From contig CALJKJ010000030.1 of assembly GCA_937973685.1 (NCBI GenBank), forward strand, positions 6,184 through 70,183: 64,000 bases of DNA, written 5' to 3'. Positions 13,695-22,189 of this stretch are shown one piece after another (position 1 is the first letter of the stretch; the number at the start of each line of letters is the position of its first letter). The DNA is from an uncultured Flavobacteriales bacterium (lineage in GTDB: Bacteria; Bacteroidota; Bacteroidia; Flavobacteriales_D; Crocinitomicaceae). The notes under the pieces were generated by a model. The model did not search any database. It was not told where the DNA came from and saw only the letters and a program-made list of their open reading frames with translations. Both the position numbers and the translations under genes were made by a program.

Positions 13695-15830
13695 ATGAGC
13701 ATCAATGATTTCGATTTTACCTCTTGGGAATTTTCTCAAAATCCGTATCGGTTTTATGACACTTTACGTGCTTTTGGTTCTGTTCATTTTATTCCGAAGA
13801 ACAATACTTATTTTGTAACAGGTTATCAAGAAATTGTTGCTATTTTGACAGATACATCAGTTTTTTCTTCAGGCGGGAACAATGTTTTTGATCCTATATT
13901 ATTGAATTGTGACCCTCCAGAACATTCATTTAATCGCAAAGTTTTTAATGGAAAAAACGCTCCTTTTTCACTAAGTAGGGTCAATCAATTGGAGCTTGAA
14001 AACAAGGCTATTTGTGATGAGTTATTCAATAATTTTGGTGATGTTGAAAGTATTGATTTATTGCGTGATATATCATTGCCTTTTTCTTCATTGGTTATTT
14101 TAAAAATATTAGGGATTCAAACAGATGATTTGGTAGCACTACGAAATTGGTCAACTGATGCGGTTCTTACAAAAGCAATTGAAAACAATGATTATGCTAC
14201 AGAAATTTGGGAATTGATACTTCCTAAAGTAGCGCAATGGATTAACGAAACGTTAGCATCTCCACACAGATCAGGTTTAGCCGAAATTGTTTTTTTTGAA
14301 GGAGGGAGAACTTTTGAATACGATGAAATCATTAATTTTACTCGAGTACTTTTATTAGGTGGAAATGAAACGACACCGAATTTAATTGCTTCAGCTTTCC
14401 TCAAGTTGGTAGAACATCCAGATGTTTTTGATGCAGTTAAGTGCGATAATTCATTGATTTCTTCAGTTATTAATGAAACACTTCGTTTGGAGTCACCAAC
14501 TCAATTAATCAAAAGAATTACCACAGAAGAAATAGTAATTGCAGGTGTCAAAATTCCTAAAAATGCAACCGTAACTCTTGCAATTGGTGCAGCAAATCGC
14601 GACCCGGAAATTTTCGAGAATCCAAATGAATTTAATATTTATCGCTCATCAGGTAAAATTGTTTCTTTTGGTTTTGGTCCACATTATTGTTTGGGAGCAC
14701 ATTTATCTAAACAAGAAGCTGAAATTGTGTTGACGGAATTAATTTCACGTTATCCGAAAGTTACTTTACCAACTAATTTTCAACCTGTTTATAGACATTC
14801 AAGTCATATTCGAGGAATTATATCAATGCCATTAGTGCTAAAGCAATTTCCCACAGGAAAATTAGAACATTATCGAACAATTGCACGTAATGAAATTGCT
14901 TCTAAATTTAATGAATTTGGACATTTTCCTACATTTGAATTATATCCTGCTATAGATCCTAATCGCTGGATTTACACCATTCCTTCTCCTTTTATTCATG
15001 CAAACGTTTGTCTATCTCTATTAAATGCAGCAGAGTTGGATGCGACACTAATGGAAAAAGCAAAATCATATTTATTATCAATGAAAGAAGTTGGTGATTT
15101 ATGGCGTTTTTGGGAATTGAAACAAGCACAGAACAACGTTCCGATTGATATGGATGATACTGCCATTTGTTCACATGTTTTGGAAAAGTTAGGTGAGACC
15201 ATACATAACAAATCCATTTTAACAATGCTAATAAAAAAAGATGGGCGCATGTTAACCTGGCTTTTTCCCTCAGTCCGTTTAGCACGAACCAATTTTCGTG
15301 TTTTTCTTCGATCTTTAGTAACCTTACATTTGATTAAACCAACATTAAAAGCAGGAATGATAGCTAAAAATGATACTGAAATATCCGTGATGGCAAATGT
15401 GTGCCTTTATTTAGGTAATACAAATAACGCCCAAAAAATAGCGCGATTTTGTATTGATTCTTGGCAATTTAAACAATCAACGGGTCAGTTTTATGATAAC
15501 CAATTAATTGACGCGTTTCATGTTGCGCGAGCATATGCAAATGGTGTCGTAGCGTTTGAACAATTGAAACCTCAAATAAACGAATTGATTGCAATGAATT
15601 ACTTAATATATGAACCAATGTCGTTAATTTTGGCATATCTAACGTTGGTTCATTTAAATGTTTCTATTGAATTGCAATTAAAAATCAAACGATTGATTTT
15701 GGAAAGTGAAAATATAGAAGAGAAAATAACAAAAAATTATCCTTATTTCACTTCAAAAGACCGTAATTTTTATGCTGGGTCATCGGTGCTTTCATCCGCT
15801 TGGTTTTTAGAAGCAACCAAAGATTGGTAA
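13695..15830 (+). CDS. Cytochrome P450 fused to a class II terpene-cyclase-like domain
   Basis: This 711-residue protein has two parts. Residues 1 to about 390 are a full bacterial P450: I-helix GGNETT (222-227), the ExxR pair Glu261/Arg264, and the haem loop FGFGPHYCLG with Cys332. Residues about 395-711 are helical and resemble the alpha/alpha toroid of squalene-hopene and class II diterpene cyclases. They include an exact DXDDTA motif (DMDDTA, 485-490), whose middle Asp is the catalytic acid in those enzymes, a QW-like segment 'STGQFYDNQL', and a terminal 'FYAGSSVLSSAWFLEA'. The half is about 320 residues, roughly one barrel rather than two. The fusion is uninterrupted and in frame. It is followed 2 bases later by a UbiA-family gene, suggesting an isoprenoid product. 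Confidence 0.78.
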   Translation: MSINDFDFTSWEFSQNPYRFYDTLRAFGSVHFIPKNNTYFVTGYQEIVAILTDTSVFSSGGNNVFDPILLNCDPPEHSFNRKVFNGKNAPFSLSRVNQLELENKAICDELFNNFGDVESIDLLRDISLPFSSLVILKILGIQTDDLVALRNWSTDAVLTKAIENNDYATEIWELILPKVAQWINETLASPHRSGLAEIVFFEGGRTFEYDEIINFTRVLLLGGNETTPNLIASAFLKLVEHPDVFDAVKCDNSLISSVINETLRLESPTQLIKRITTEEIVIAGVKIPKNATVTLAIGAANRDPEIFENPNEFNIYRSSGKIVSFGFGPHYCLGAHLSKQEAEIVLTELISRYPKVTLPTNFQPVYRHSSHIRGIISMPLVLKQFPTGKLEHYRTIARNEIASKFNEFGHFPTFELYPAIDPNRWIYTIPSPFIHANVCLSLLNAAELDATLMEKAKSYLLSMKEVGDLWRFWELKQAQNNVPIDMDDTAICSHVLEKLGETIHNKSILTMLIKKDGRMLTWLFPSVRLARTNFRVFLRSLVTLHLIKPTLKAGMIAKNDTEISVMANVCLYLGNTNNAQKIARFCIDSWQFKQSTGQFYDNQLIDAFHVARAYANGVVAFEQLKPQINELIAMNYLIYEPMSLILAYLTLVHLNVSIELQLKIKRLILESENIEEKITKNYPYFTSKDRNFYAGSSVLSSAWFLEATKDW

Positions 15831-15832
15831 AG

Positions 15833-16846
15833 ATGGAATTTCAGATTTGGATGAAACGCTTACATTCTTTTTCGCGCTACAACTTACTGTTGTATGCACA
15901 TTTTTGTTTGGTCATTTGTGCACTTTTTAAGTTGTCACTTCCTTTTTTGACAATTGTCATATTATTTAGTGCTTATTTATTAATAGGTGTTGGCGGTTAT
16001 TTATTCAATGATTGGTATGATCAATCAAGCGATGAAAAAGCAGGCAAATTAAATATAACAACTACCTTATCTGCCAATCAATTTTATTTACTGTTACTGC
16101 TATTTTGGGGTTTTGGACTTTTTTTCATTTTTCAAATAAGTTTAGTTGCTTCTTATGTGTTAATCCTTCAATTTTTATTGATAATTGCTTATTCGCACCC
16201 AACGATTCGTTTGAAAGAAAAGGGAATCGTAGGCTTATTGGTTGATTCACTTTACGGTCACGTTGTACCTGTTTTAATGTTATTAGTCGTACTTTCAGAT
16301 TTTGGTCAACTACCACTATTCTTTAAATTTTGTTTCCTTATTTTGAATTTGTTTATTGGAATTAGAGATATATTAATTCATCAATTAGAAGACAAACAAA
16401 ATGACTTAAAAGCAGGAGTTAAAACATTTGCAACTGAACAAGGCGAGAAGGCGCAAAAACTAATAAAACAAGTTGTTTTAGTTACAAATTATCTCTTGCT
16501 ATTTTTAGTTTATTACGTTTTGTATATCCAATTTAATGTATATTCCCTCATATTCACCAGTCTGTTAACTGCAATTTTCATTCAACAATACAAAAAGCAC
16601 AAACAGCTAGAACGCGTATGTGTTTTTTTAAGCACGTGGTTACTAATAGGCTATTTTGTTAAAAGTGAACAATTCGTTTTCTTACTACTAATATTCCATC
16701 CTTATTTTATTGAGTTAACTAGTCGATTAATAAAAATCATCTATTTTGATTTTTTCAAATTGTATGTCAATGTAGGATTGTATTATCTGTTTTTAGTTTT
16801 TGGTCGTGATTTAAAGAAAAAACCGTTGTATGAAAAGAAAAAATAA
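15833..16846 (+). CDS. UbiA-family prenyltransferase
   Basis: This 337-residue protein has about eight or nine transmembrane helices. Both aspartate-rich UbiA motifs are present: NDWYDQSSD (Asn59, Asp60, Asp63, Asp67), which fits NDxxDxxxD exactly, and a second motif with RDILIHQLEDKQNDLKAG at about residues 178-195. UbiA enzymes transfer an isoprenyl group from a diphosphate to an aromatic or other acceptor in the membrane, and some act as terpene cyclases. I chose the ATG at 15833, which sits 2 bases after the P450-fusion stop. The pairing implies a prenylated or cyclised isoprenoid intermediate. Housekeeping MenA, UbiA or COX10 roles are less likely given this neighbourhood. Confidence 0.82.
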   Translation: MEFQIWMKRLHSFSRYNLLLYAHFCLVICALFKLSLPFLTIVILFSAYLLIGVGGYLFNDWYDQSSDEKAGKLNITTTLSANQFYLLLLLFWGFGLFFIFQISLVASYVLILQFLLIIAYSHPTIRLKEKGIVGLLVDSLYGHVVPVLMLLVVLSDFGQLPLFFKFCFLILNLFIGIRDILIHQLEDKQNDLKAGVKTFATEQGEKAQKLIKQVVLVTNYLLLFLVYYVLYIQFNVYSLIFTSLLTAIFIQQYKKHKQLERVCVFLSTWLLIGYFVKSEQFVFLLLIFHPYFIELTSRLIKIIYFDFFKLYVNVGLYYLFLVFGRDLKKKPLYEKKK

Positions 16847-16949
16847 CAGTTGTTTTTTATGAATAAGTTTAGATAGAAAAAGAATATTTACAAGTGTGAA
16901 ACAACTAATTAGTTAAATAATTCATTGAATTTTTAAGTCTAGCAGAACT

Positions 16950-18734
16950 ATGTGTGGAATTGTAGGATGGGTAACAAATAATAAACAGGTCGATAAAGTT
17001 GTCTTTAGTGAAATGCTTTCAACATTAAATCATAGAGGGCCAGATGATGGAGACGTGTTTTATTCGAATGAGAACAAAATTGCTTTTGGTCATCGGCGAC
17101 TTTCATTTTTAGATTTATCAGAAGCTGGTCGTCAGCCGTTTCATTCAAGTGATGGTTCAATAACGATTACATTTAATGGCGAAATATATAATTACTTAGA
17201 ATTAAAGGAACAACTCAACGAACAATATCCTTTTCAAACGAATACCGATACAGAAGTAATTGCCGCAGCTTATCTGTTCTGGGGAATTTCATTTATTGAC
17301 CATTTAAAAGGCATGTTTGCGATAGGTCTTCATGATCGAAAATTGAACAAACTTTTTCTTATTCGTGATCGATTTGGCATCAAACCTTTGTATTATTTAA
17401 ACACAGAAACTGATATTGTTTTTGCGTCGGAACTAAAAGCGATTATTCAGTCGGGGATTTCAAAAAAAGAAATGGATGTTACATCATTCATCGACTATTT
17501 TGTTTACCGATATATTCCTTCTCCTAAAACAATTTGGAGCGATATAAAAAAGGTTCCACCCGCACATTATGTTTCTTTTTGTCTAGCGACATTTCAAACT
17601 GAACGAATAGAATATTGGACGCTAAAGTCAAGTGATTTAACATTGAAAACAACAGATATCATCAAACAAACAAACCATTTGTTAATTGAATCAGTTAAAG
17701 AGCACACGCGTTCAGATGTCGCAATTGGAGCTTTTCTTAGTGGTGGTTATGACAGTAGTGCACTTGTCGCGCAGTTAAAAGAAAACGGAGAATCACCAAA
17801 AACATTTTCTATCGGATTCAAAAATTGGTCAAATAGTGAAGATCAATTTGCAACAATCGTTTCAGAACATTTATCGGTACAAAATACAGCAATCATTGCA
17901 GACGAATCTGATCTTTCTTTGCTTTCTCTCATGCCTACAGTTTACGACGAGCCCATTGCAGACATCTCCATCATTCCCACTTTTATGGTAAGCCAACTTG
18001 CGCGAACGAAGGTGAAAGCGGTACTGAGTGGGGAAGGAGCTGACGAAATTTTTGCTGGATATACTTGGCAAAAAGAATTTTATGAATTGTCCTACCCAAC
18101 TACGTTTTTGGGCAGGTTAAAAAAAATTGCTCGGCCACCAATGGACACGGTTTCGTTTTATGCGAAAGCAATGGCAATGGGACGTTTTGATCAAGTTGAA
18201 CTTCGAAAAATGTTACACCCGTCTTTGCATCAATTTATTCCTGCAGATGAGAATTGGTTCTACAGGAAACATTTCAAAAAGGATTTATCCCCATTAAAAG
18301 CAATTCAATATTTAGACATGAAATGTTTTATGGGGGAATTGGTACTCACAAAAGTTGATAGAGCAAGTATGGCTAATTCATTAGAAGTGCGTGTTCCTTT
18401 TTTAGATCATACGCTATTTGAGTCCGTTTTTGCATTGAACGAACAGGCATATTTTTCGCGAAAACAAACGAAAAAGCTCTTGTATGAACATATAAAACAT
18501 AAATTACCAGCGCTCATCTTACAACGCAAAAAACAAGGTTTTGTTGGGCCAGATGCTTATTACATGAAGCTTGAGTTTTACCGAAAACAATTTGCGAAAA
18601 GCAATTTGGTGGCACACAATATTGTTAATCGAGAATACATTGATGATTTGTTAAAAGAGCAGTATTCTTGGAAATTATGGAAGCTATTAGTAATGGAAAA
18701 TTGGTTCACAAATTGGGTGGTGAATACACATTGA
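16950..18734 (+). CDS. asnB: Asparagine synthetase (glutamine-hydrolysing), AsnB type
   Basis: This 594-residue protein starts MCGIVGW, so Cys2 becomes the N-terminal nucleophile of the glutaminase domain (1-200), with NHRGPDD and FNGEIYN around the site. The synthetase domain follows, with the ATP pyrophosphatase loop SGGYDS (264-269) and a C-terminal region typical of AsnB. It converts aspartate to asparagine with ATP and glutamine. AsnB homologues are also frequent in O-antigen and natural-product clusters, where they amidate sugar acids or other carboxylates, and its position between the UbiA and epimerase genes favours such a role. The 103 bases before it hold no obvious promoter consensus. 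Confidence 0.88.
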   Translation: MCGIVGWVTNNKQVDKVVFSEMLSTLNHRGPDDGDVFYSNENKIAFGHRRLSFLDLSEAGRQPFHSSDGSITITFNGEIYNYLELKEQLNEQYPFQTNTDTEVIAAAYLFWGISFIDHLKGMFAIGLHDRKLNKLFLIRDRFGIKPLYYLNTETDIVFASELKAIIQSGISKKEMDVTSFIDYFVYRYIPSPKTIWSDIKKVPPAHYVSFCLATFQTERIEYWTLKSSDLTLKTTDIIKQTNHLLIESVKEHTRSDVAIGAFLSGGYDSSALVAQLKENGESPKTFSIGFKNWSNSEDQFATIVSEHLSVQNTAIIADESDLSLLSLMPTVYDEPIADISIIPTFMVSQLARTKVKAVLSGEGADEIFAGYTWQKEFYELSYPTTFLGRLKKIARPPMDTVSFYAKAMAMGRFDQVELRKMLHPSLHQFIPADENWFYRKHFKKDLSPLKAIQYLDMKCFMGELVLTKVDRASMANSLEVRVPFLDHTLFESVFALNEQAYFSRKQTKKLLYEHIKHKLPALILQRKKQGFVGPDAYYMKLEFYRKQFAKSNLVAHNIVNREYIDDLLKEQYSWKLWKLLVMENWFTNWVVNTH

Positions 18735-18759
18735 TTGGTGTATTTCTTTGATAATTATG

Positions 18760-18767
18760 TAACTTTG
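18760..18767 (+). promoter_or_regulatory. Promoter of the epimerase gene, near-leaderless
   Basis: TAACTTTG fits the -7 consensus, with TTG at 18735-18737 22 bases upstream. The predicted transcription start would fall within a few bases of the ATG at 18776, leaving almost no 5' leader. Confidence 0.45.
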
Positions 18768-18775
18768 TAAACTGA

Positions 18776-19714
18776 ATGAGTAAGATTTTAATTACTGGGG
18801 GAGCTGGATTTATAGGTTTTCATTTGCAACAACAATTGAAAAGCAAACACGAAGTGAAATGCATAGACAGTCTGTGTAGTGAAAAAACAGCATCTATTCA
18901 TCGCGCATCTTTTATGCACTCAGTTTATCGATTAGATTGTTCAGATGATTTTTCATCCACTTTAGTTTTTCAACCAGACATCATCATTCATTTAGCAGCT
19001 GAAACTGGAGTTTCTGATTCAGAAATCTATCCCTATAAATATATAAAAACGAATATAGACGCAACATTCAATGTATTGGAGCAAGCGCGTAAAATGGGGG
19101 TGAAGTATTTTATATATGCTAGTAGTTCCTCTGTTTATGAGCCAAATCAACAAATAATGACAGAAACTTCTCCAACTGAGTTTCAATTATCATTTTATGG
19201 CACAACAAAAAAAATGATGGAGCAAATGGTTTCAAACTATTGCAAACAGTTTGGAATGACTGCTATTGGTCTTCGTTTTTTTACCGTATATGGATCGTAT
19301 ACACGACCAGATATGGCGGGATATAAATTTATGAAAGGAATTCAATACGGAACTCCGATAAAACAATACAATCAAGGAGAAGTTTTACGTGATTTTACGC
19401 ATGTAAGTGATGTTGTTCATTCTATTGAATTATTACTTACGAAAATCGCTTCTGAACCACTTGGTTTTCATCGTATATTTAATATTGGTAATAGTTCACC
19501 AGTAACAGTAAAAAAATACATACAACTAATTGCACAAGAACTGAATAAGGAACCTGTGATCAATGATTTTCCATTACCGAAAAATGAATTACAAGCAACA
19601 TATAGTGATTCAACAAGTTTGGAACTTTATACGGGCTATAAACCTTCGGTTTCAATAGAAGTTGGAGTGAAAGAAATGGTAGATTGGTTCAAAACGGGTG
19701 CTTATGAAAAATAA
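18776..19714 (+). CDS. NAD-dependent nucleotide-sugar epimerase (extended SDR)
   Basis: The product is 312 residues with a Rossmann GGAGFIG motif (Gly8, Gly11, Gly14), a catalytic Ser in the ASSSSVYE stretch (115-122) and the Tyr141/Lys145 pair of YGTTK. This is the extended short-chain dehydrogenase fold of UDP-glucose/UDP-glucuronate 4-epimerases, and the length is normal. The region LRFFTVYGSYTRPDM is typical of UDP-glucuronate 4-epimerase-like members, but the exact donor cannot be fixed. It is followed by a glycosyltransferase gene with an 11-base overlap, so the product probably feeds that enzyme. Confidence 0.82.
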   Translation: MSKILITGGAGFIGFHLQQQLKSKHEVKCIDSLCSEKTASIHRASFMHSVYRLDCSDDFSSTLVFQPDIIIHLAAETGVSDSEIYPYKYIKTNIDATFNVLEQARKMGVKYFIYASSSSVYEPNQQIMTETSPTEFQLSFYGTTKKMMEQMVSNYCKQFGMTAIGLRFFTVYGSYTRPDMAGYKFMKGIQYGTPIKQYNQGEVLRDFTHVSDVVHSIELLLTKIASEPLGFHRIFNIGNSSPVTVKKYIQLIAQELNKEPVINDFPLPKNELQATYSDSTSLELYTGYKPSVSIEVGVKEMVDWFKTGAYEK

Positions 19715-20897
19715 TTGTTTTGTGTATGTTGTTTGTGGAGACAAAGAGCACATTGACACGCTTCATTATTCCCTGCGTTTTTTGAAACATTTCTCTTCGA
19801 ACAAAATAATTGTTTTAACTGATTCATCACGCAATGAAACGCCTGTAATTCACGATTCCATTATTGATATCAAAACTCCCGAAAAGTATAATAATCACCA
19901 AGCAAGTATTTTTTTAAAAACAGGAATTAACCAATTCTTACCAAAAGGAACCAATTACTGTTATTTAGATACAGATGTTTTAGCTTTATCCGCTGATTGC
20001 GACGCTGTATTTGAAGAATTCATTGCACCAATTCGTTTTGCTGCTGACCATTGTACAATGGATAAATTTAGTGCATATGCTGTTAATTGTGATTGTTTGA
20101 CGGATTGGAAAAAAGATTGGGATGCATACCAATCATCATTTTCGAAACACGATAAAAACAAATTGATTACAGATCAAGATTTATTGAATCATAGCAGACG
20201 TTTAAAAACGAGTTTTGAACAAGTAAAAACAAACAAGAGAACCCATATTTTAAAAGCACTTCGCTATATCCTGAGTTGGCCGATTTTTAAATACAGTGAA
20301 GATTTTTTTTTCAATAAAAAAGACCGAACTTGGCAACTCAAAACAGGAGAAGTTATATTATATGAAACTCCGTATAAGCAAATATCATCGGAAACTGGTT
20401 TGAAATACAGTTGGTTGAGACAAAGGTGGCGCAAATCAACTGGGGAAGATTTGTGGAAATCATCGTGCAATCATCTTGCGAAAGCAATTGAATTGGACTT
20501 TCAAATTCAAGTGAAAAATACAAATTGGCAACATTGGAATGGCGGATTGTTTCTTTTTAACGATGCTAGTGAAATGTTCTTATCAACTTGGCATTCGCTA
20601 ACACTTCAAGCATTCAATTTACCTAATTGGAAAACGAGAGATCAAGGAACATTAATCGCAACTGTTTGGCAGATGGGTTTAGAAAATCAGCCATTGTTAT
20701 CTAAGAAATGGAATTTTCTTGCTGATGCTAATAATGAACACATGTCATTTGAAGGAAAAGGAAAGTTTAATGATGGTTCATCAATTCGTTCATTTGATGT
20801 TGCATTGATTCATATTTATCATCGTTTTGGAGATGAAACCTGGGATTTGTGGAGACATGTGTCAACAGCATATTTAACAGCAGCAAATGACAAATAA
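19704..20897 (+). CDS. GT8-like glycosyltransferase
   Basis: This 397-residue soluble protein is an apparent GT-A glycosyltransferase: a metal-binding CYLDTDVLAL (D89, D91) after an 80-residue nucleotide-binding half, and a later HWNGGLFLFN segment matching the 'FNaGvll' acceptor motif of GT8-type enzymes. 'HIYHRFGDETW' near the end may supply the C-terminal metal-binding His. I chose the ATG at 19704 (ATGAAAAATAA overlap with the epimerase stop). The next gene starts in the same way on its own last bases. Donor and acceptor are unknown; the role would be assembly of the cluster's glycan. Confidence 0.68.
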   Translation: MKNNCFVYVVCGDKEHIDTLHYSLRFLKHFSSNKIIVLTDSSRNETPVIHDSIIDIKTPEKYNNHQASIFLKTGINQFLPKGTNYCYLDTDVLALSADCDAVFEEFIAPIRFAADHCTMDKFSAYAVNCDCLTDWKKDWDAYQSSFSKHDKNKLITDQDLLNHSRRLKTSFEQVKTNKRTHILKALRYILSWPIFKYSEDFFFNKKDRTWQLKTGEVILYETPYKQISSETGLKYSWLRQRWRKSTGEDLWKSSCNHLAKAIELDFQIQVKNTNWQHWNGGLFLFNDASEMFLSTWHSLTLQAFNLPNWKTRDQGTLIATVWQMGLENQPLLSKKWNFLADANNEHMSFEGKGKFNDGSSIRSFDVALIHIYHRFGDETWDLWRHVSTAYLTAANDK

Positions 20898-21342
20898 AGT
20901 AGCTAAAGTGTATAAATTGTTAAAAGCTAAAAAAAGGTTTTTTACTTTGGGGCTTGTATACCTTTTTTTTAGTTTAATCATTGGCGAGTTTCATCCCTTT
21001 TCTCAATTTCCGATGTATAATTCTTTCCCAAATTGGTCATATGTGTTTTATTTTTCAGATGAAAATGACAAAATAATTCCCACTAAGCAATTGCATACAA
21101 ATACGGGACATTTATCACATATCTTCTACACTGCATGTGAATCAATTGGAATAGATTATGGCAATGGAATAGAATCAAAAGAGTCATTATATATTTTAGG
21201 AGAAACTATTGCAAAACAAGTTGCATTACAAGTTAAATTATCAACACCAAAAAAGGTGAAATTACATCGTGTTTTCTTACACAAAGAAAACAATAAAATC
21301 ATAAAAAAGGATGTGTTAATTTATGAGGGAAATATTCAATAA
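20887..21342 (+). CDS. Small single-pass membrane protein with PFSQFPMY motif
   Basis: This is a 151-residue protein with a basic N-terminus, one membrane helix (about 20-34) and a motif HPFSQFPMYNSFPNWSYVF just after it, then a soluble domain. I recall similar short proteins with a 'PFSxxPMY' signature beside HTTM-like membrane genes in other bacteria, but I cannot name a function. It overlaps the upstream glycosyltransferase gene by 11 bases (ATGACAAATAA) and the downstream HTTM-like gene by 20 bases, so it is expressed with both. It is probably a partner of the following membrane protein. Confidence 0.65.
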   Translation: MTNKVAKVYKLLKAKKRFFTLGLVYLFFSLIIGEFHPFSQFPMYNSFPNWSYVFYFSDENDKIIPTKQLHTNTGHLSHIFYTACESIGIDYGNGIESKESLYILGETIAKQVALQVKLSTPKKVKLHRVFLHKENNKIIKKDVLIYEGNIQ

Positions 21343-22189
21343 TAGTAAGTCGATTAGCTATAATAATTTGGAGTGGCTTTGTATAAAGGTCCCTTTAATA
21401 TTATTTTTCTTGTTGTTATCTTCAAGAATATTATTAGGCTATTCTACGATAACATTTCCAGTTGCATTGTGTACTTTTGGTTGCTGTGATTGGATATTAA
21501 TATACCCCATAAAGATTTTTGTTCTAATTATTCTTATGTTGTTTTCAGTGACTTATATTTTTGAATACAGAATGAAAGCGACGTTGGGGTTTCTTTCCAT
21601 AATAAGTGTAATCGTTTTTTCACTAGAAGAATCAAATGGAATTATGAACAGGGCAAGTTTAATTTCCATGGTATTTATTGCACAATGGATAGCATATCTT
21701 TTGTATCACAAGCAGTCAAATAAATTAATTGCTAATAGGATACAGTTTAGCATTCAATTGGTGGTTGCTACTTATATGCTTTCTGCTATTTCGAAACTTG
21801 TTACATCAGGAATTAATTGGGTAAGTGATAGTCAATATGCTGTACTTCAGATTCAGAAATCAATTTATTATAATTTTTACGATTCAACTAATTTAAATTT
21901 CATTTTGGATGGTAATCAATTTGTTCAATATATTGATCAACACGGCACATTCTTTCGTTTTTTATTTTTAAGTGCTTTAATAATAGAGTTTACTGTTTTT
22001 ATAGCTTTGTTTAATAAAAAAACGCGTACTCTTTATGGTCTTTTATTATTATCAATGCATATTGGTATTTTTGTTGTAATGGACATTATAATACCTCACG
22101 TTTTTATTCCAATGATTTTGCTTTTTCTTAATCCAATTTATTTTTTAGTTAGCTTTCTTAAATGGTCATTTAATCAATTGAAAAGATGA
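21323..22189 (+). CDS. HTTM / vitamin K-dependent carboxylase-like membrane protein
   Basis: This 288-residue protein has about seven transmembrane helices. The segment 'YMLSAISKLVTSGINWV' (about 152-168), followed by a QYAVLQIQKS helix, resembles the conserved core of HTTM-domain proteins related to vitamin K-dependent gamma-carboxylase. A CTFGCCDW cluster lies near residue 50. HTTM proteins in bacteria are mostly of unknown function; some relatives are thiosulfate-quinone oxidoreductases of the DoxX kind. It overlaps both neighbours (20 bases upstream, ATGA downstream). The family call is tentative. Confidence 0.5.
   Translation: MREIFNNSKSISYNNLEWLCIKVPLILFFLLLSSRILLGYSTITFPVALCTFGCCDWILIYPIKIFVLIILMLFSVTYIFEYRMKATLGFLSIISVIVFSLEESNGIMNRASLISMVFIAQWIAYLLYHKQSNKLIANRIQFSIQLVVATYMLSAISKLVTSGINWVSDSQYAVLQIQKSIYYNFYDSTNLNFILDGNQFVQYIDQHGTFFRFLFLSALIIEFTVFIALFNKKTRTLYGLLLLSMHIGIFVVMDIIIPHVFIPMILLFLNPIYFLVSFLKWSFNQLKR

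Noticed and set aside
15080..15830. P450 fusion as an artefact of a missed stop or frameshift joining two genes
   Set aside because: The frame is continuous, there is no internal ATG with a good leader at the domain boundary, and both halves are equally AT-rich; still, long-read confirmation would be welcome.
8104..16846. Modular polyketide or non-ribosomal peptide synthesis
   Set aside because: Only a stand-alone ACP and one KASIII are present; there are no acyltransferase, ketoreductase, condensation or adenylation domains.
13695..16846. Carotenoid or hopanoid pathway
   Set aside because: No phytoene/squalene synthase, desaturase or full-length squalene-hopene cyclase is present in the window.
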